A DNA stretch of 57,632 nt from a virus. Position numbers and translations under genes: made by a program. Position 1 is the first letter of the stretch; the number at the start of each line of letters is the position of its first letter. The notes beneath the pieces are model-generated. The model searched no databases and had not been told where the DNA came from. It saw only the letters and a list, made by a program, of their open reading frames with translations. The stretch is from the IMG/VR virus record IMGVR_UViG_3300028596_000014, positions 1-57,632 of that record. One strand, written 5' to 3'. Below are positions 47,799 through 54,884 of the stretch, piece after piece.

Positions 47799-48561
47799 CG
47801 AACGTCTCCACGCCCAGCGCCTCGCTGATCGGGTCGAAGTCGGCCGCGTCCGGCTCGGCCTCGTCGGCGGGCGCCTCAACACCGGGGAACTCCTGAGCCA
47901 GCCAGATCTGCACAGCGCCCGCGTTGTTGTCGACGCCGTAGCGCTCGCGCAGCGCCTTGAGCCGCGCCTGGATGACGGGGTACTCGCTGACGGCGTAGTC
48001 CAGGATGACGAGCCGCCGCCCCTCGGCTGCGTACGTGTCGCTGTCCTTCTTGGTCGGCACGTCGTCCTTCTTGGTGACCTTCGGCGCGGGGGTGGCGTCC
48101 AGTTCCTCCAGCCGGGCGCGCAGGTCGTCGGTGTCGTTCTCGGAGAAGCCGACGCCGGTGTAGTCGCCCAGGTTGTCGAGCAGGTCGAGCAGGCTCTCGT
48201 CCACCCAGCCGCCGAGTTCGGTGGTGCGGTTCAGCGCGATCAGCGCGGCGCGCGCCTCCGCGTCGTCCTTGGACGCCCACCCCACGATGACCGGCACGAG
48301 CCAGTGGCCGCCCGCGTCCACGCGCACGCCCTCGGGCGGAGCGTCGCCCCGGTCGCGCCGGGCCACGAGCGACTTCTTCCGCCCGTGCCCGCTGATGATG
48401 TAGCCGGTGCGGTCGTCCCGGGCGATCTGGTCGATCACGCCGAAGCGCTCCAGCGAGGCGTCGATGGTCTCCACGCTGTGGGACTTGGGGTTGGCCGGGT
48501 CCTCCAGCAGGTGGTCGAGCGGGATGTACTCCGTGCGGCGGGGAGCGGTCTCGGTCGTCAT
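47791..48561 (-). CDS. ParB-like nuclease-fold protein
   Basis: 256 aa. N-terminal ParB/Srx domain: EYIPLDHLLEDPANPKSHSV, ASLERFGVIDQIARD, and the nucleotide-binding ISGHGRKKSL. The C-terminal half is helical with an acidic end; it lacks a classical ParB HTH. In the middle of a DNA-modification operon, and with no ParA nearby, it is more likely a DNA-targeting or nucleotide-using partner of the modification enzymes than a plasmid partition factor. ATGA overlap. Confidence 0.8.
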   Translation of the reverse strand: MTTETAPRRTEYIPLDHLLEDPANPKSHSVETIDASLERFGVIDQIARDDRTGYIISGHGRKKSLVARRDRGDAPPEGVRVDAGGHWLVPVIVGWASKDDAEARAALIALNRTTELGGWVDESLLDLLDNLGDYTGVGFSENDTDDLRARLEELDATPAPKVTKKDDVPTKKDSDTYAAEGRRLVILDYAVSEYPVIQARLKALRERYGVDNNAGAVQIWLAQEFPGVEAPADEAEPDAADFDPISEALGVETFDA

Positions 48562-49217
48562 GCGGTGCCTCCGTAGATCTGGGCCGCCCGGTCGGGTCGG
48601 CCGCTGGTGTTCTTGCCGTGCCAGTGCCACGTCCAGGTCCGGCGGTTGAGGTGCTCGAACTTGGCCCCCAGGCCGAGCAGCCGCAGCCACAGCGCCCAGT
48701 CCTCGCAGTCGGGGTGGGGCCACGTCTCGCTGTTCGGCTCCGGGAAGCCGCCCGCCTGCACGAACAGGTCGGTGCGGACCAGCGCTGTGACCGGCACGAA
48801 GTTGGCGCTCAGCAGCCGCTCCGGGTCGAAGGGGCGGCCCTCGGCGCCGAGCGGGTCCCGGCTGTTGTCCAGGACGCCGCCCACGTTCAGGTGGAACCAC
48901 GGGTAGACGACGTCGGCCCCGGTCGCGTCGGCGTGCTCGATGAGCGCCTGGACGTGCCCCGGGTCGAACTCGTCGTCGTCGTCGAGGAAGGCGATCCACG
49001 GCGGCCGGAGGCCCGCGTTCAGGCTGTTGACCACGGCGAGGTTGCGCATGGCCGCAGGCCCCTTGCCGTCCGTGTCCACCTCGATAGCCCCGGCAACGAG
49101 CACGTCCTCGCGGATCGACTTGCACGCGCGCTTGAGCAGCGCGTCGCGGCCGGGGATGGTCGGGATGACGACGAGCGCCTGCACGTCGTCCATGGAGAGC
49201 CGCTTCGCCTCAGCCAC
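48558..49217 (-). CDS. GT-A family 2-like glycosyltransferase
   Basis: 219 aa from a GTG. ALVVIPTIPGRDALLKRACK at the N terminus, GKGPAAMRNLAVVNS, then WIAFLDDDDEFDP with the DxD-type Asp cluster at 79-82, and CEDWALWLRLLGLGAKF near the end: a compact GT2-like enzyme. Likely adds the first or second sugar to the modified base alongside the TAGT enzyme. It overlaps the methyltransferase gene by 8 bases and the ParB-like gene by 4. Confidence 0.82.
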   Translation of the reverse strand: MAEAKRLSMDDVQALVVIPTIPGRDALLKRACKSIREDVLVAGAIEVDTDGKGPAAMRNLAVVNSLNAGLRPPWIAFLDDDDEFDPGHVQALIEHADATGADVVYPWFHLNVGGVLDNSRDPLGAEGRPFDPERLLSANFVPVTALVRTDLFVQAGGFPEPNSETWPHPDCEDWALWLRLLGLGAKFEHLNRRTWTWHWHGKNTSGRPDRAAQIYGGTA

Positions 49218-49809
49218 GGAGCCGTCCTCCCTTCCACTGGAGGAACGTCACGCCGCGCGGCGTCGGCAGGCTGAGCCGGTTGAAGCCCATCTCCGCCGCC
49301 GCGTCCGCGACCTCGCGTGCGAACTGCGGGTACTTGGTCCCGGCCGGGTCGCCGCAGTCGTGCACGCCGACGATCGCGCCCGGGGTGAGCAGCGGGCGGA
49401 TGGCGCGCAGTTCGGGCACGCGCAACTCGAACAGCGAGTCGAGCCAGGCGAAGCCGACCTCGCCCGGGTTGCGCTGCTGGAGGGCCGCGAGGCCGGGCAG
49501 GCTCTCCATCTGGACCACCTGCACCGGCAGCCCTGCCACGCGGTCGGCCGTCGCGGCGACGCGCGCCGTGTCCACCTCGAACGTGACCAGGTGCCCGACG
49601 CCTGCGGTGAACAGCACCTGCCCGATCAGTTCGGCCGTCTGCCCGAAGGCGGAGCCGGTCTCGATGACCAGGTCCGGCCGCAGCGCCTCGACGAACGCGG
49701 CAGCGAGGCGGCTGACCTCAATCTCGGTCGAGTCGCTGTCCGGGCTGTGCCAGCGCTCGGGGTGCGGGCAGTCGCGACGGGACGGGGTGAAGCGGGATTC
49801 GAGTTCCAT
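49210..49809 (-). CDS. SAM-dependent methyltransferase (Methyltransf_24 / sugar-O-MTase type)
   Basis: 199 aa. Rossmann motif I LVIETGSAFGQTAELI, acidic LVTFEVDTARV, then VGFAWLDSLFELRVPELRAI and PGAIVGVHDCGDP. This is the pattern of small-molecule and sugar methyltransferases. It has none of the PCQ/ENV motifs of cytosine-C5 DNA methyltransferases, so it is unlikely to make the 5mC substrate; it more probably methylates the transferred sugar. First enzyme of the modification operon. Confidence 0.75.
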   Translation of the reverse strand: MELESRFTPSRRDCPHPERWHSPDSDSTEIEVSRLAAAFVEALRPDLVIETGSAFGQTAELIGQVLFTAGVGHLVTFEVDTARVAATADRVAGLPVQVVQMESLPGLAALQQRNPGEVGFAWLDSLFELRVPELRAIRPLLTPGAIVGVHDCGDPAGTKYPQFAREVADAAAEMGFNRLSLPTPRGVTFLQWKGGRLRG

Positions 49810-49816
49810 GGGTTCC

Positions 49817-49999
49817 TCAGTCGTCGGTGTCAGGGGCGTCAGCCAGGTCTTCGGCCGTCGCGTCGCTGACGATGATGTGGATGACGGTGCGGCGCGGGTT
49901 GGCGAGCGAGCCGGAGGCCAGCCCCTTGGGCGGGCGCCCCGGGTCGTTGCTCGGCGGGCGCTTGCGCTTGCGCTTGCCCGTGCCCCAGCCGCCGGTCAC
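49817..49999 (-). CDS. Small basic AT-hook-like protein, 60 aa
   Basis: GTG start; MTGGWGTGKRKRKRPPSNDP then GRPPKG, an AT-hook-like core, and an acidic tail. It overlaps the gene above by 4 bases and is 7 bases from the methyltransferase gene. Perhaps a DNA-binding helper of the modification set. Confidence 0.55.
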   Translation of the reverse strand: MTGGWGTGKRKRKRPPSNDPGRPPKGLASGSLANPRRTVIHIIVSDATAEDLADAPDTDD

Positions 50000-50226
50000 G
50001 GCTTCGCCCGCAACGTGAGCACGGTCATGGCCGGGACGCCGATCGTGAAGGCGCTACCCGGCCACGCGGGCTGGTGCTCCTCGATGACCTCGCCGTCGGC
50101 CACGAGCCCCAGGTCACCGAGCGCCTGGTGCAGCGAGCGCACAGCGGCCTCGCGGAACAGCGGGTCGGCCAGGAAGTCCGTGCGGTGCCGGAACGAGACC
50201 TCGCGGATCGGGGCGGCGGCCGTCAC
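49996..50226 (-). CDS. Hypothetical protein, 76 aa
   Basis: GTG start; MTAAAPIREVSFRHRTDFLA, helix (AAVRSLHQALGDLGLVADGE) and strands at the C terminus (FTIGVPAMTVLTLRA). Coupled to both neighbours. Function unknown. Confidence 0.6.
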   Translation of the reverse strand: MTAAAPIREVSFRHRTDFLADPLFREAAVRSLHQALGDLGLVADGEVIEEHQPAWPGSAFTIGVPAMTVLTLRAKP

Positions 50227-50474
50227 GAGTGCATCTCGTAGTAGGTGTAGGCGCGCTCCTCCTCGGGCACGGACTCGTCGTCGGCAAGGTCGCGCCGCGT
50301 GAACGTGTCCGGGTTGACGTCGATGCCGAACTCGTTGGGGAAGAACTCCTCCAGGATGCGCTTGTAGACGCCGTCCATCTCGGGGTGCTCGTTGACGGGC
50401 TCGGTCAGGGTACGCACGCGGCCGACGGACCAGCCGTTCTCCTCGTCGTACCAGCCCCAGATCTTGTACGTCAT
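50223..50474 (-). CDS. Hypothetical acidic protein, 83 aa
   Basis: MTYKIWGWYDEENGWSVGRV..., highly acidic and aromatic (ILEEFFPNEFGIDVNPDTFT). Overlaps neighbours by 4 bases. Charge and size recall DNA-mimic proteins, but nothing in the sequence proves that. Confidence 0.6.
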   Translation of the reverse strand: MTYKIWGWYDEENGWSVGRVRTLTEPVNEHPEMDGVYKRILEEFFPNEFGIDVNPDTFTRRDLADDESVPEEERAYTYYEMHS

Positions 50475-50623
50475 GCGGGCTTCCTCTCGTTCCAGTAGAT
50501 GCGCCGGTCACGCACCGGGCACTCCCAGCCCTTCGCGCCGTCGAAGATGACGATGCTGCGCTTGAACGGGTCGATGTCCACCTCGCGGCCGTCCTCCGGT
50601 CCGCCGACCACCTGCGCCTTCAC
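50471..50623 (-). CDS. Hypothetical protein, 50 aa
   Basis: GTG start; MKAQVVGGPEDGREVDIDPF, then RIYWNERKPA. The VGGPEDGREV start recurs in small phage proteins of unknown role. 4-base overlaps on both sides. Confidence 0.58.
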   Translation of the reverse strand: MKAQVVGGPEDGREVDIDPFKRSIVIFDGAKGWECPVRDRRIYWNERKPA

Positions 50624-51018
50624 AGCGCGGCCTCCTCGTCGTCGGTCATCTCGGGCAGGTCAGCCTCGTCGCGCAGCGCGTTGATCCGCTCCACGAGCAG
50701 CGCCTTGGCGCTCTCGCCGTCGATCACGGTCGCCGTGCGCGGCACGCCTGCGCGGTCGAGCAGGCTGTTGGCGGCCCGCTGCCGGTCGGCGCTCTTGTCC
50801 GCCTGGACCATCTCGCGGGCGAGCGTGCTGATCGCCGGGTCCACCAGTTCCAGCAGCCGCAGAGCCGCCTTCCGCCGCACCTGCGGGGCGCTGCCGCCGT
50901 GCGTGGCGCACACCGTCCCGCCCTTGATCGGCGGCCGTCCGCAGGGCTGCCCGTTGGTCCGCTTGGCACTGCACAGCCTCTTTGCAGAGGTCCCTACATC
51001 CATAGGTGCATCACTCAT
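50620..51018 (-). CDS. Zinc-finger protein, terminase-small-subunit-like, 132 aa
   Basis: The N-terminal motif LCSAKRTNGQPCGRPPIKGG followed by TVCATHGGSAPQ is the short C3H module found in many actinophage proteins annotated as terminase small subunits. The following helices (VRRKAALRLLELVDPAISTL, SLLDRAGVPRT) fit a DNA-binding oligomer. Being in the same operon as the large subunit supports the idea, although it lies about 4.5 kb upstream. Confidence 0.6.
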   Translation of the reverse strand: MSDAPMDVGTSAKRLCSAKRTNGQPCGRPPIKGGTVCATHGGSAPQVRRKAALRLLELVDPAISTLAREMVQADKSADRQRAANSLLDRAGVPRTATVIDGESAKALLVERINALRDEADLPEMTDDEEAAL

Positions 51019-51274
51019 CGGAAGTACCCCCTATACGAAACATGCTCCCCAGCACCTCGGTAAGGTGCGGATCTGGGGCCTGCCCTACCGGGTCATGGCT
51101 CCCATCGCCGTGGGAAAAGGCCAGGCGACTCGTCGAGTAGGCCTCTACAGAAGACCGCTCCAGCCTCAGCCGGTTGCGTACCCGGCTGGACATCTTCAAC
51201 TTGCCGGACTTCGCGAGATACCAGACACGCTGGCGGGACACGCCCAGGTATTCGGCAGCCTCTTTGACTTCCAC
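51011..51274 (-). CDS. Excisionase/MerR-type HTH protein, 87 aa
   Basis: GTG start after TAGGAGG. MEVKEAAEYLGVSRQRVWYL then SGKLKMSSRVRNRLRLERSS is a winged HTH of the HTH_17 kind. It overlaps the zinc-finger gene by 8 bases. Its promoter retains TTACGTAT but lacks CAGCACA. Probably an operon regulator. Confidence 0.72.
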   Translation of the reverse strand: MEVKEAAEYLGVSRQRVWYLAKSGKLKMSSRVRNRLRLERSSVEAYSTSRLAFSHGDGSHDPVGQAPDPHLTEVLGSMFRIGGTSDE

Positions 51275-51490
51275 AGCGGGTACCTCCTATACGTAACATG
51301 CGGCCGGGGAGGAGCCGCTGTAAGGGATGATACACACGCGAGCGCCCCGCCCACGCCCGTGGCCCCTGTTGGTCAGGTGGCTTGGACTAGGACGGGGCGC
51401 TCGGCTTCCCCTGGTGCTCGGGCTGTGGCTCCCGGGCTCCTGCTGTGCAGGCTAGCACCTGCTGTCGCAGAACACTTGAAACCAGGGTAC
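51275..51490. other. Intergenic control region
   Basis: Contains ATGTTACGTATAGGAGG (minus strand, about 51297-51281), in which the TACGTA box directly abuts the ribosome site, and a long-range stem GAGCGCCCCG / CGGGGCGCTC (about 51331-51402). No coding sequence supported. Likely end of the 53430-51491 transcript and start of the packaging/modification operon. Confidence 0.5.
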
Positions 51491-51646
51491 TTAGTACGAG
51501 CGCCGGGTCGTGCGCCGCTTGCGGCACCGCGAGCAGATCTGCCGCGTGTGCCCCGTGTGCGCGGGCCAGACCATGTCGGTGATCGAGTACAGGCGCCACC
51601 GGTGCAGCCCCAGCCAGCAGGCGTACGCCCACGTCGGGCGGCGCAT
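51491..51646 (-). CDS. Small basic zinc-like protein, 51 aa
   Basis: MRRPTWAYACWLGLHRWRLY, then TRQICSRCRKRRTTRRSY: a C...H/CxxC set with a very basic C terminus. One-base overlap with the upstream stop. Confidence 0.6.
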   Translation of the reverse strand: MRRPTWAYACWLGLHRWRLYSITDMVWPAHTGHTRQICSRCRKRRTTRRSY

Positions 51647-51828
51647 CAGTGCTGCCCGTGGCACTTGAAGCCCTCGCAGGCCGGGCACCAGTCCTCGGTC
51701 TTGGCGCGGTTCTGCGTCCACCCCTTGCGCGCGGCTGCGGCACGGGCGGTGGCCGCGTCGCGGGCCGCCGTCGGGATGCCCCGGCCGCAGCAGTCGCACC
51801 GCAGGTGCGTCGCCTTCCAGGCGGTCAT
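51646..51828 (-). CDS. Small zinc-binding protein, 60 aa
   Basis: MTAWKATHLRCDCCGRGIPT, then WCPACEGFKCHGQH: two CxxC pairs forming a ribbon. 4-base overlap upstream. Confidence 0.65.
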   Translation of the reverse strand: MTAWKATHLRCDCCGRGIPTAARDAATARAAAARKGWTQNRAKTEDWCPACEGFKCHGQH

Positions 51829-52031
51829 CGGAACCTCGCCTGCGGGTGGCTGTGCTCGCTCATCGGCTCCAGGTGGACCTGGAACGTGCCCGCCGCCAGG
51901 TGCAGCACGCGCTTGACCAGCCGGTGCGTGCGGTGCGCGGTAACCAGGCGCGCCTGCGTGGCGCCGTCGGCCCCGCGCACCTCCACCAGGTTCTCGTTGA
52001 TGAACTTGATACGGACCTCGGCGTTGCTCAC
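51825..52031 (-). CDS. Hypothetical protein, 68 aa
   Basis: GTG start; MSNAEVRIKFINENLVEVRG, beta-rich, ending HSHPQARFR. 4-base overlaps on both sides support expression. No family recognised. Confidence 0.6.
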   Translation of the reverse strand: MSNAEVRIKFINENLVEVRGADGATQARLVTAHRTHRLVKRVLHLAAGTFQVHLEPMSEHSHPQARFR

Positions 52032-52252
52032 CGGTTCCTCCTGTCGTCGTTGGTGCCCCTGCGGCGTCGGTACGCGGCCAGCGACGCCCGCTCGATGTAG
52101 ACCCACCGGCCGCGCTGGAGGGTCCTCACCTCGCCTGAGGCGATGATCATGGTGATGCGCTCGCGGGTCAGCCCGGTCTCGGCCGCCGCTTCCTTGCGCG
52201 ACACCCACTTGCTCGGGTCCGGCTTGTCGGCCCCCTGGTAGGCCCTCACCAT
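52028..52252 (-). CDS. HTH DNA-binding protein, 74 aa
   Basis: MVRAYQGADKPDPSKWVSRK, then EAAAETGLTRERITMIIASG and RTLQRGRWVYIERASLAAYR: an excisionase/MerR-like helix-turn-helix with wing. One of three such small HTH proteins in this region. Confidence 0.7.
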   Translation of the reverse strand: MVRAYQGADKPDPSKWVSRKEAAAETGLTRERITMIIASGEVRTLQRGRWVYIERASLAAYRRRRGTNDDRRNR

Positions 52253-52407
52253 CCGGTCATCCGGTTCTTCGGGACCCAGGTGCGGATCTTGTTGACGCCG
52301 ACGAGGCGCAGCACCCACGTCCGGCCGCACACCGAGCAGTTGCGCTCGGTCTTGATGCGGTTGATGCCCGGGTGCGGCAGGTGCTCCTTGCAGTCGTGGT
52401 GGGTCAC
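52246..52407 (-). CDS. Hypothetical zinc-binding protein, 53 aa
   Basis: GTG start; MTHHDCKEHLPHPGINRIKT, then NCSVCGRTWVLRLVG: a CxxC pair with upstream Cys/His. Overlaps the HTH gene by 7 bases. Confidence 0.58.
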   Translation of the reverse strand: MTHHDCKEHLPHPGINRIKTERNCSVCGRTWVLRLVGVNKIRTWVPKNRMTGW

Positions 52408-52565
52408 GGCAGGCTCCTAACTAGGATGAACAGTGCGAAACAGGCGACGATCAGGTACCCCGACCGAGGTGTGCGCTCTGCCCACCAGGCGATCCGGTGG
52501 CAGATCGAGACGACCACGTACAGCAGGCTCAGCACGAACGCCGCGACCGAGAAGGACTCGATCAT
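52404..52565 (-). CDS. Two-helix membrane protein, 53 aa
   Basis: MIESFSVAAFVLSLLYVVVS and YLIVACFALFILVRSLP are two membrane helices with a short basic loop between them. Size is that of a small holin or an envelope-modifying peptide, but it is far from the lysis genes. ATGA overlap with the gene upstream. Confidence 0.6.
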   Translation of the reverse strand: MIESFSVAAFVLSLLYVVVSICHRIAWWAERTPRSGYLIVACFALFILVRSLP

Positions 52566-53125
52566 GCCCGCTCCTGCGGGTCGGTGAGGTGCTGGTGCTC
52601 GACCTTGCAGCCGTAGGGCACCGTCGGGTCGACGCGGGCCTCCGTGCGGGTCGGGTAGACGTCCACGCGCACGCCGTACTCGCCGCCCTGGAGCGCCTCC
52701 TCAGCGGCCCGCTCGACGACGGCATGGTGCTGGTCGGTGCGCTTCTGGAGCAGCGTCAGGTACGGGTTCGGCTCGCCGCTGTCGCCGCGCTCCGCCTCCC
52801 ACGAGGCAGCGAGCGCGGCATCGTCGATCGTGCGGCCCATCTCCCCGATCGCGTACGAGGTGCGGGCCGCGAGCCGGGACTGCTCCGCCGGAGTGCCGAG
52901 CGGGGTGCGCAGGGCCTCGGTCAGCCGCTGCTCGAAGTCGTCCGGCTTGTGCTGCTGCACCGGCGGAACGACGTCGAGGGTGACCCGGCAGCCGGGGTAG
53001 CGGCGCATCAGCCACTTGACCCGCTCCACGGCGGAGTCGAGGTTGCTGTACTCGCTGTCCTTGCTGCGTGAGCCCAGCGGCCCGCTCGTGACCAGGTGGA
53101 TACGGAAGACCGTCACGGCGCTCAC
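52562..53125 (-). CDS. Hypothetical protein, 187 aa
   Basis: GTG start; MSAVTVFRIHLVTSGPLGSR. Alpha/beta N-terminal domain (LDSAVERVKWLMRRYPGCRV), helical middle (YAIGEMGRTIDDAALAASWE), and a C-terminal strand region (GVRVDVYPTRTEARVD). No family recognised. Confidence 0.68.
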   Translation of the reverse strand: MSAVTVFRIHLVTSGPLGSRSKDSEYSNLDSAVERVKWLMRRYPGCRVTLDVVPPVQQHKPDDFEQRLTEALRTPLGTPAEQSRLAARTSYAIGEMGRTIDDAALAASWEAERGDSGEPNPYLTLLQKRTDQHHAVVERAAEEALQGGEYGVRVDVYPTRTEARVDPTVPYGCKVEHQHLTDPQERA

Positions 53126-53430
53126 TGCTGGTTCCCGAGCAGGTAGGCGCGCAGCCGGTCGCGGAGGCACGGCGAGCACGTGTCGTCGTAGTCGGGCTCG
53201 TCCCCCTGCGCGTGCTCGCGCGGGTTCAGGAGGCGGCTGTGCTCGCACGGCGTGTGCCGCCAGGTGCTCAGGCGCGGCCCCATGTCCACGTCATTGATGC
53301 GGTCGATGACCTGCTCCATCGTGCGAGCGCGGTCGGCCATCGCGATGATCTGGTGCTCCTGGCGCTGCGTCAGGTTGCGGGCCAGGGAGAGGGTGGTCAG
53401 CCGCTTGCTGACCGGCTTGCCCTTCGTCAT
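53122..53430 (-). CDS. Hypothetical protein, 102 aa
   Basis: MTKGKPVSKRLTTLSLARNL; helical, with CEHSRLLNPREHA and CSPCLRDRLRAYLLG giving a possible zinc site. First gene of the 53430-51491 operon. Confidence 0.66.
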   Translation of the reverse strand: MTKGKPVSKRLTTLSLARNLTQRQEHQIIAMADRARTMEQVIDRINDVDMGPRLSTWRHTPCEHSRLLNPREHAQGDEPDYDDTCSPCLRDRLRAYLLGNQQ

Positions 53431-53457
53431 GGTGGTGCCTCTCTCGTGAGATGCGGA

Positions 53458-53485
53458 GGCGCCCCGCCCGGGTGGACGGGGCGCC
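53458..53485 (-). terminator. Hairpin after the DUF6891-like gene
   Basis: GGCGCCCCG / CGGGGCGCC stem just past the stop at 53498, no T-run. Confidence 0.5.
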
Positions 53486-53497
53486 GGTGCTACAGGG

Positions 53498-54091
53498 TCA
53501 CTCCCAGGAGCGCTTGCGACGAGCCGGGACCGTGACCTTGACGCAGTCGCTCGTGGTGCCGTCCCACTCGACGGCGAACCCCTGCGCCTTGAAGGCGTCG
53601 ACCACGGCCTGCGCCCCGCCGTTGGCGTGGTTGAAATAGACCGACTTGCTGGTCTCGCTGTAGCCGTACTCCTTCGGAGCGACGGCGAGCCCGTCCTCGT
53701 GCCACTTGATGCCCAGGTTCTGCGCGTAGATGAACCAGGCGGCCGGGGTGGACTCCTTGTCGAACTTCTTCACGCCCTTGAACGGCTCGGAGCAGCCGTT
53801 GCAGCAGCCCGAGATGTTCTGCTGCACCATCGTGCCCGCCGAGCGGACCGCCTTGATGGCTGCGTTCCAGCGCTGGCGCGGCGTCGGCGGCTTCGGGTCC
53901 TCCTCGACCTTGAGCAGGTCGACCGTGCCGATGCGAGCCAGCAGGTCGGCCTCCTGGCCGGAGACGCCGAGCACGACGCCCGCCGCCGTGCGGACGGCGA
54001 ACTGCGGACGCAGGAACTCGGCGTTCTGGCTGCGCTCGGTGACCTCGCTGCGGAGAACGGTGCCCGTGGCGGCGTCGGTGGTGATGTTCAT
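53498..54091 (-). CDS. DUF6891-like protein, 197 aa
   Basis: MNITTDAATGTVLRSEVTER. The C-terminal half (MVQQNISGCCNGCSEPFKGV, AAWFIYAQNLGIKWHED, SKSVYFNHANGGAQAVVDAF) follows the CCxxC plus helix layout of DUF6891, an actinobacterial family of unknown role. GGAGGG precedes the ATG; its own cassette promoter sits at 54122. Confidence 0.68.
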   Translation of the reverse strand: MNITTDAATGTVLRSEVTERSQNAEFLRPQFAVRTAAGVVLGVSGQEADLLARIGTVDLLKVEEDPKPPTPRQRWNAAIKAVRSAGTMVQQNISGCCNGCSEPFKGVKKFDKESTPAAWFIYAQNLGIKWHEDGLAVAPKEYGYSETSKSVYFNHANGGAQAVVDAFKAQGFAVEWDGTTSDCVKVTVPARRKRSWE

Positions 54092-54121
54092 GGTGAAACC
54101 CTCCGGTGTGTGGTGCTTCGT

Positions 54122-54144
54122 TGTGCTGACATACGTAACACTAC
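54122..54144 (-). promoter_or_regulatory. Cassette-type promoter of the DUF6891-like gene
   Basis: Minus strand: TAGTGT, TTACGTATGTCAGCACA (54138-54122). Directly downstream of a terminator. Confidence 0.66.
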
Positions 54145-54155
54145 ACGCCAGTAAG

Positions 54156-54187
54156 CCACCCCGCTACCTAATTAGGTAACGGGGTGG
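54156..54187 (-). terminator. Hairpin terminator with AT palindrome
   Basis: CCACCCCG / CGGGGTGG stem enclosing TACCTAATTAGGTA, an inner palindrome, after the gene ending at 54196. Confidence 0.65.
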
Positions 54188-54195
54188 TTACGGTC

Positions 54196-54708
54196 TCAGA
54201 CGAGCAGGGTGCCGTTCGGCAGCGGCTCGGGGTAGCCCTGCACCTTGGTCTTCTCGGCCGCCACCAGGGCCTCGCCCCAGGTGCGGGCCGTGTCCTGGTA
54301 GACCTGCGCCGCCGAGAACACGTCCACGGCCTCGGTCGTCAGGTCGAAGCCGGACAGTTCCCGCAGGCGCCGCAGGAACCAGGGCGAGCCGACGTTCGTC
54401 TCCCCGTGCTCCTCCTCGCACGCCTCGTCCGGGTCGCAGACGTGCGTGACCGCGAGGTCGTCTGACTCCCGCTCGATCTGCGCGAGCACGTCCAACGACA
54501 CGCCTTCCAGTGCCAGGGCCACCCCGACGAGGCAGTCGGCGCAGCCGTTGCGCACGTAGACGCACGACTTGGCACCGAGGGCCACGTTCGGCGGGAACCG
54601 CTCCTCGTCGGTCTTGTAGTTGTACTCGGGGCTGCGCGTCGCGACGGCGTCCTTGAGCATCCGGACGGCGCGCGACGCGTTGATGACGGTGGGGGTGGGG
54701 TTGCTCAT
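54196..54708 (-). CDS. Hypothetical protein, 170 aa
   Basis: MSNPTPTVINASRAVRMLKD. Cysteines at KSCVYVRNGCADC and HVCDPDEACEEEHG suggest metal binding; helical C terminus (AAQVYQDTARTWGEALVAAE). Coupled to the small membrane gene upstream (ATGA). Unknown function. Confidence 0.68.
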   Translation of the reverse strand: MSNPTPTVINASRAVRMLKDAVATRSPEYNYKTDEERFPPNVALGAKSCVYVRNGCADCLVGVALALEGVSLDVLAQIERESDDLAVTHVCDPDEACEEEHGETNVGSPWFLRRLRELSGFDLTTEAVDVFSAAQVYQDTARTWGEALVAAEKTKVQGYPEPLPNGTLLV

Positions 54709-54884
54709 GCCAGGCCTCCGGGGCAGGTGTAGATGGCGGTGATGGCCCCGGCCGCGAAGCCGACGAGGCCGGACAGGGTGACCCAGCCGTTCCGCTCGAT
54801 CTTGGCGAGGTGACGGCGGTACAGCCGACGGCGCCGGTCGATGTCAGAGCGCAGCGGCGGGACCTTGGTCGGCGGCCAGGTCAC
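54705..54884 (-). CDS. Single-pass membrane protein, 59 aa
   Basis: GTG start; basic N-terminal half (RSDIDRRRRLYRRHLAKIER) then one membrane helix (VTLSGLVGFAAGAITAIYTC). 4-base overlaps with both neighbours. Confidence 0.62.
   Translation of the reverse strand: MTWPPTKVPPLRSDIDRRRRLYRRHLAKIERNGWVTLSGLVGFAAGAITAIYTCPGGLA

Noticed and set aside
49210-49809. Cytosine-C5 DNA methyltransferase
   Set aside because: Lacks PCQ, ENV and target-recognition region and is too short; motifs fit sugar or small-molecule methyltransferases.
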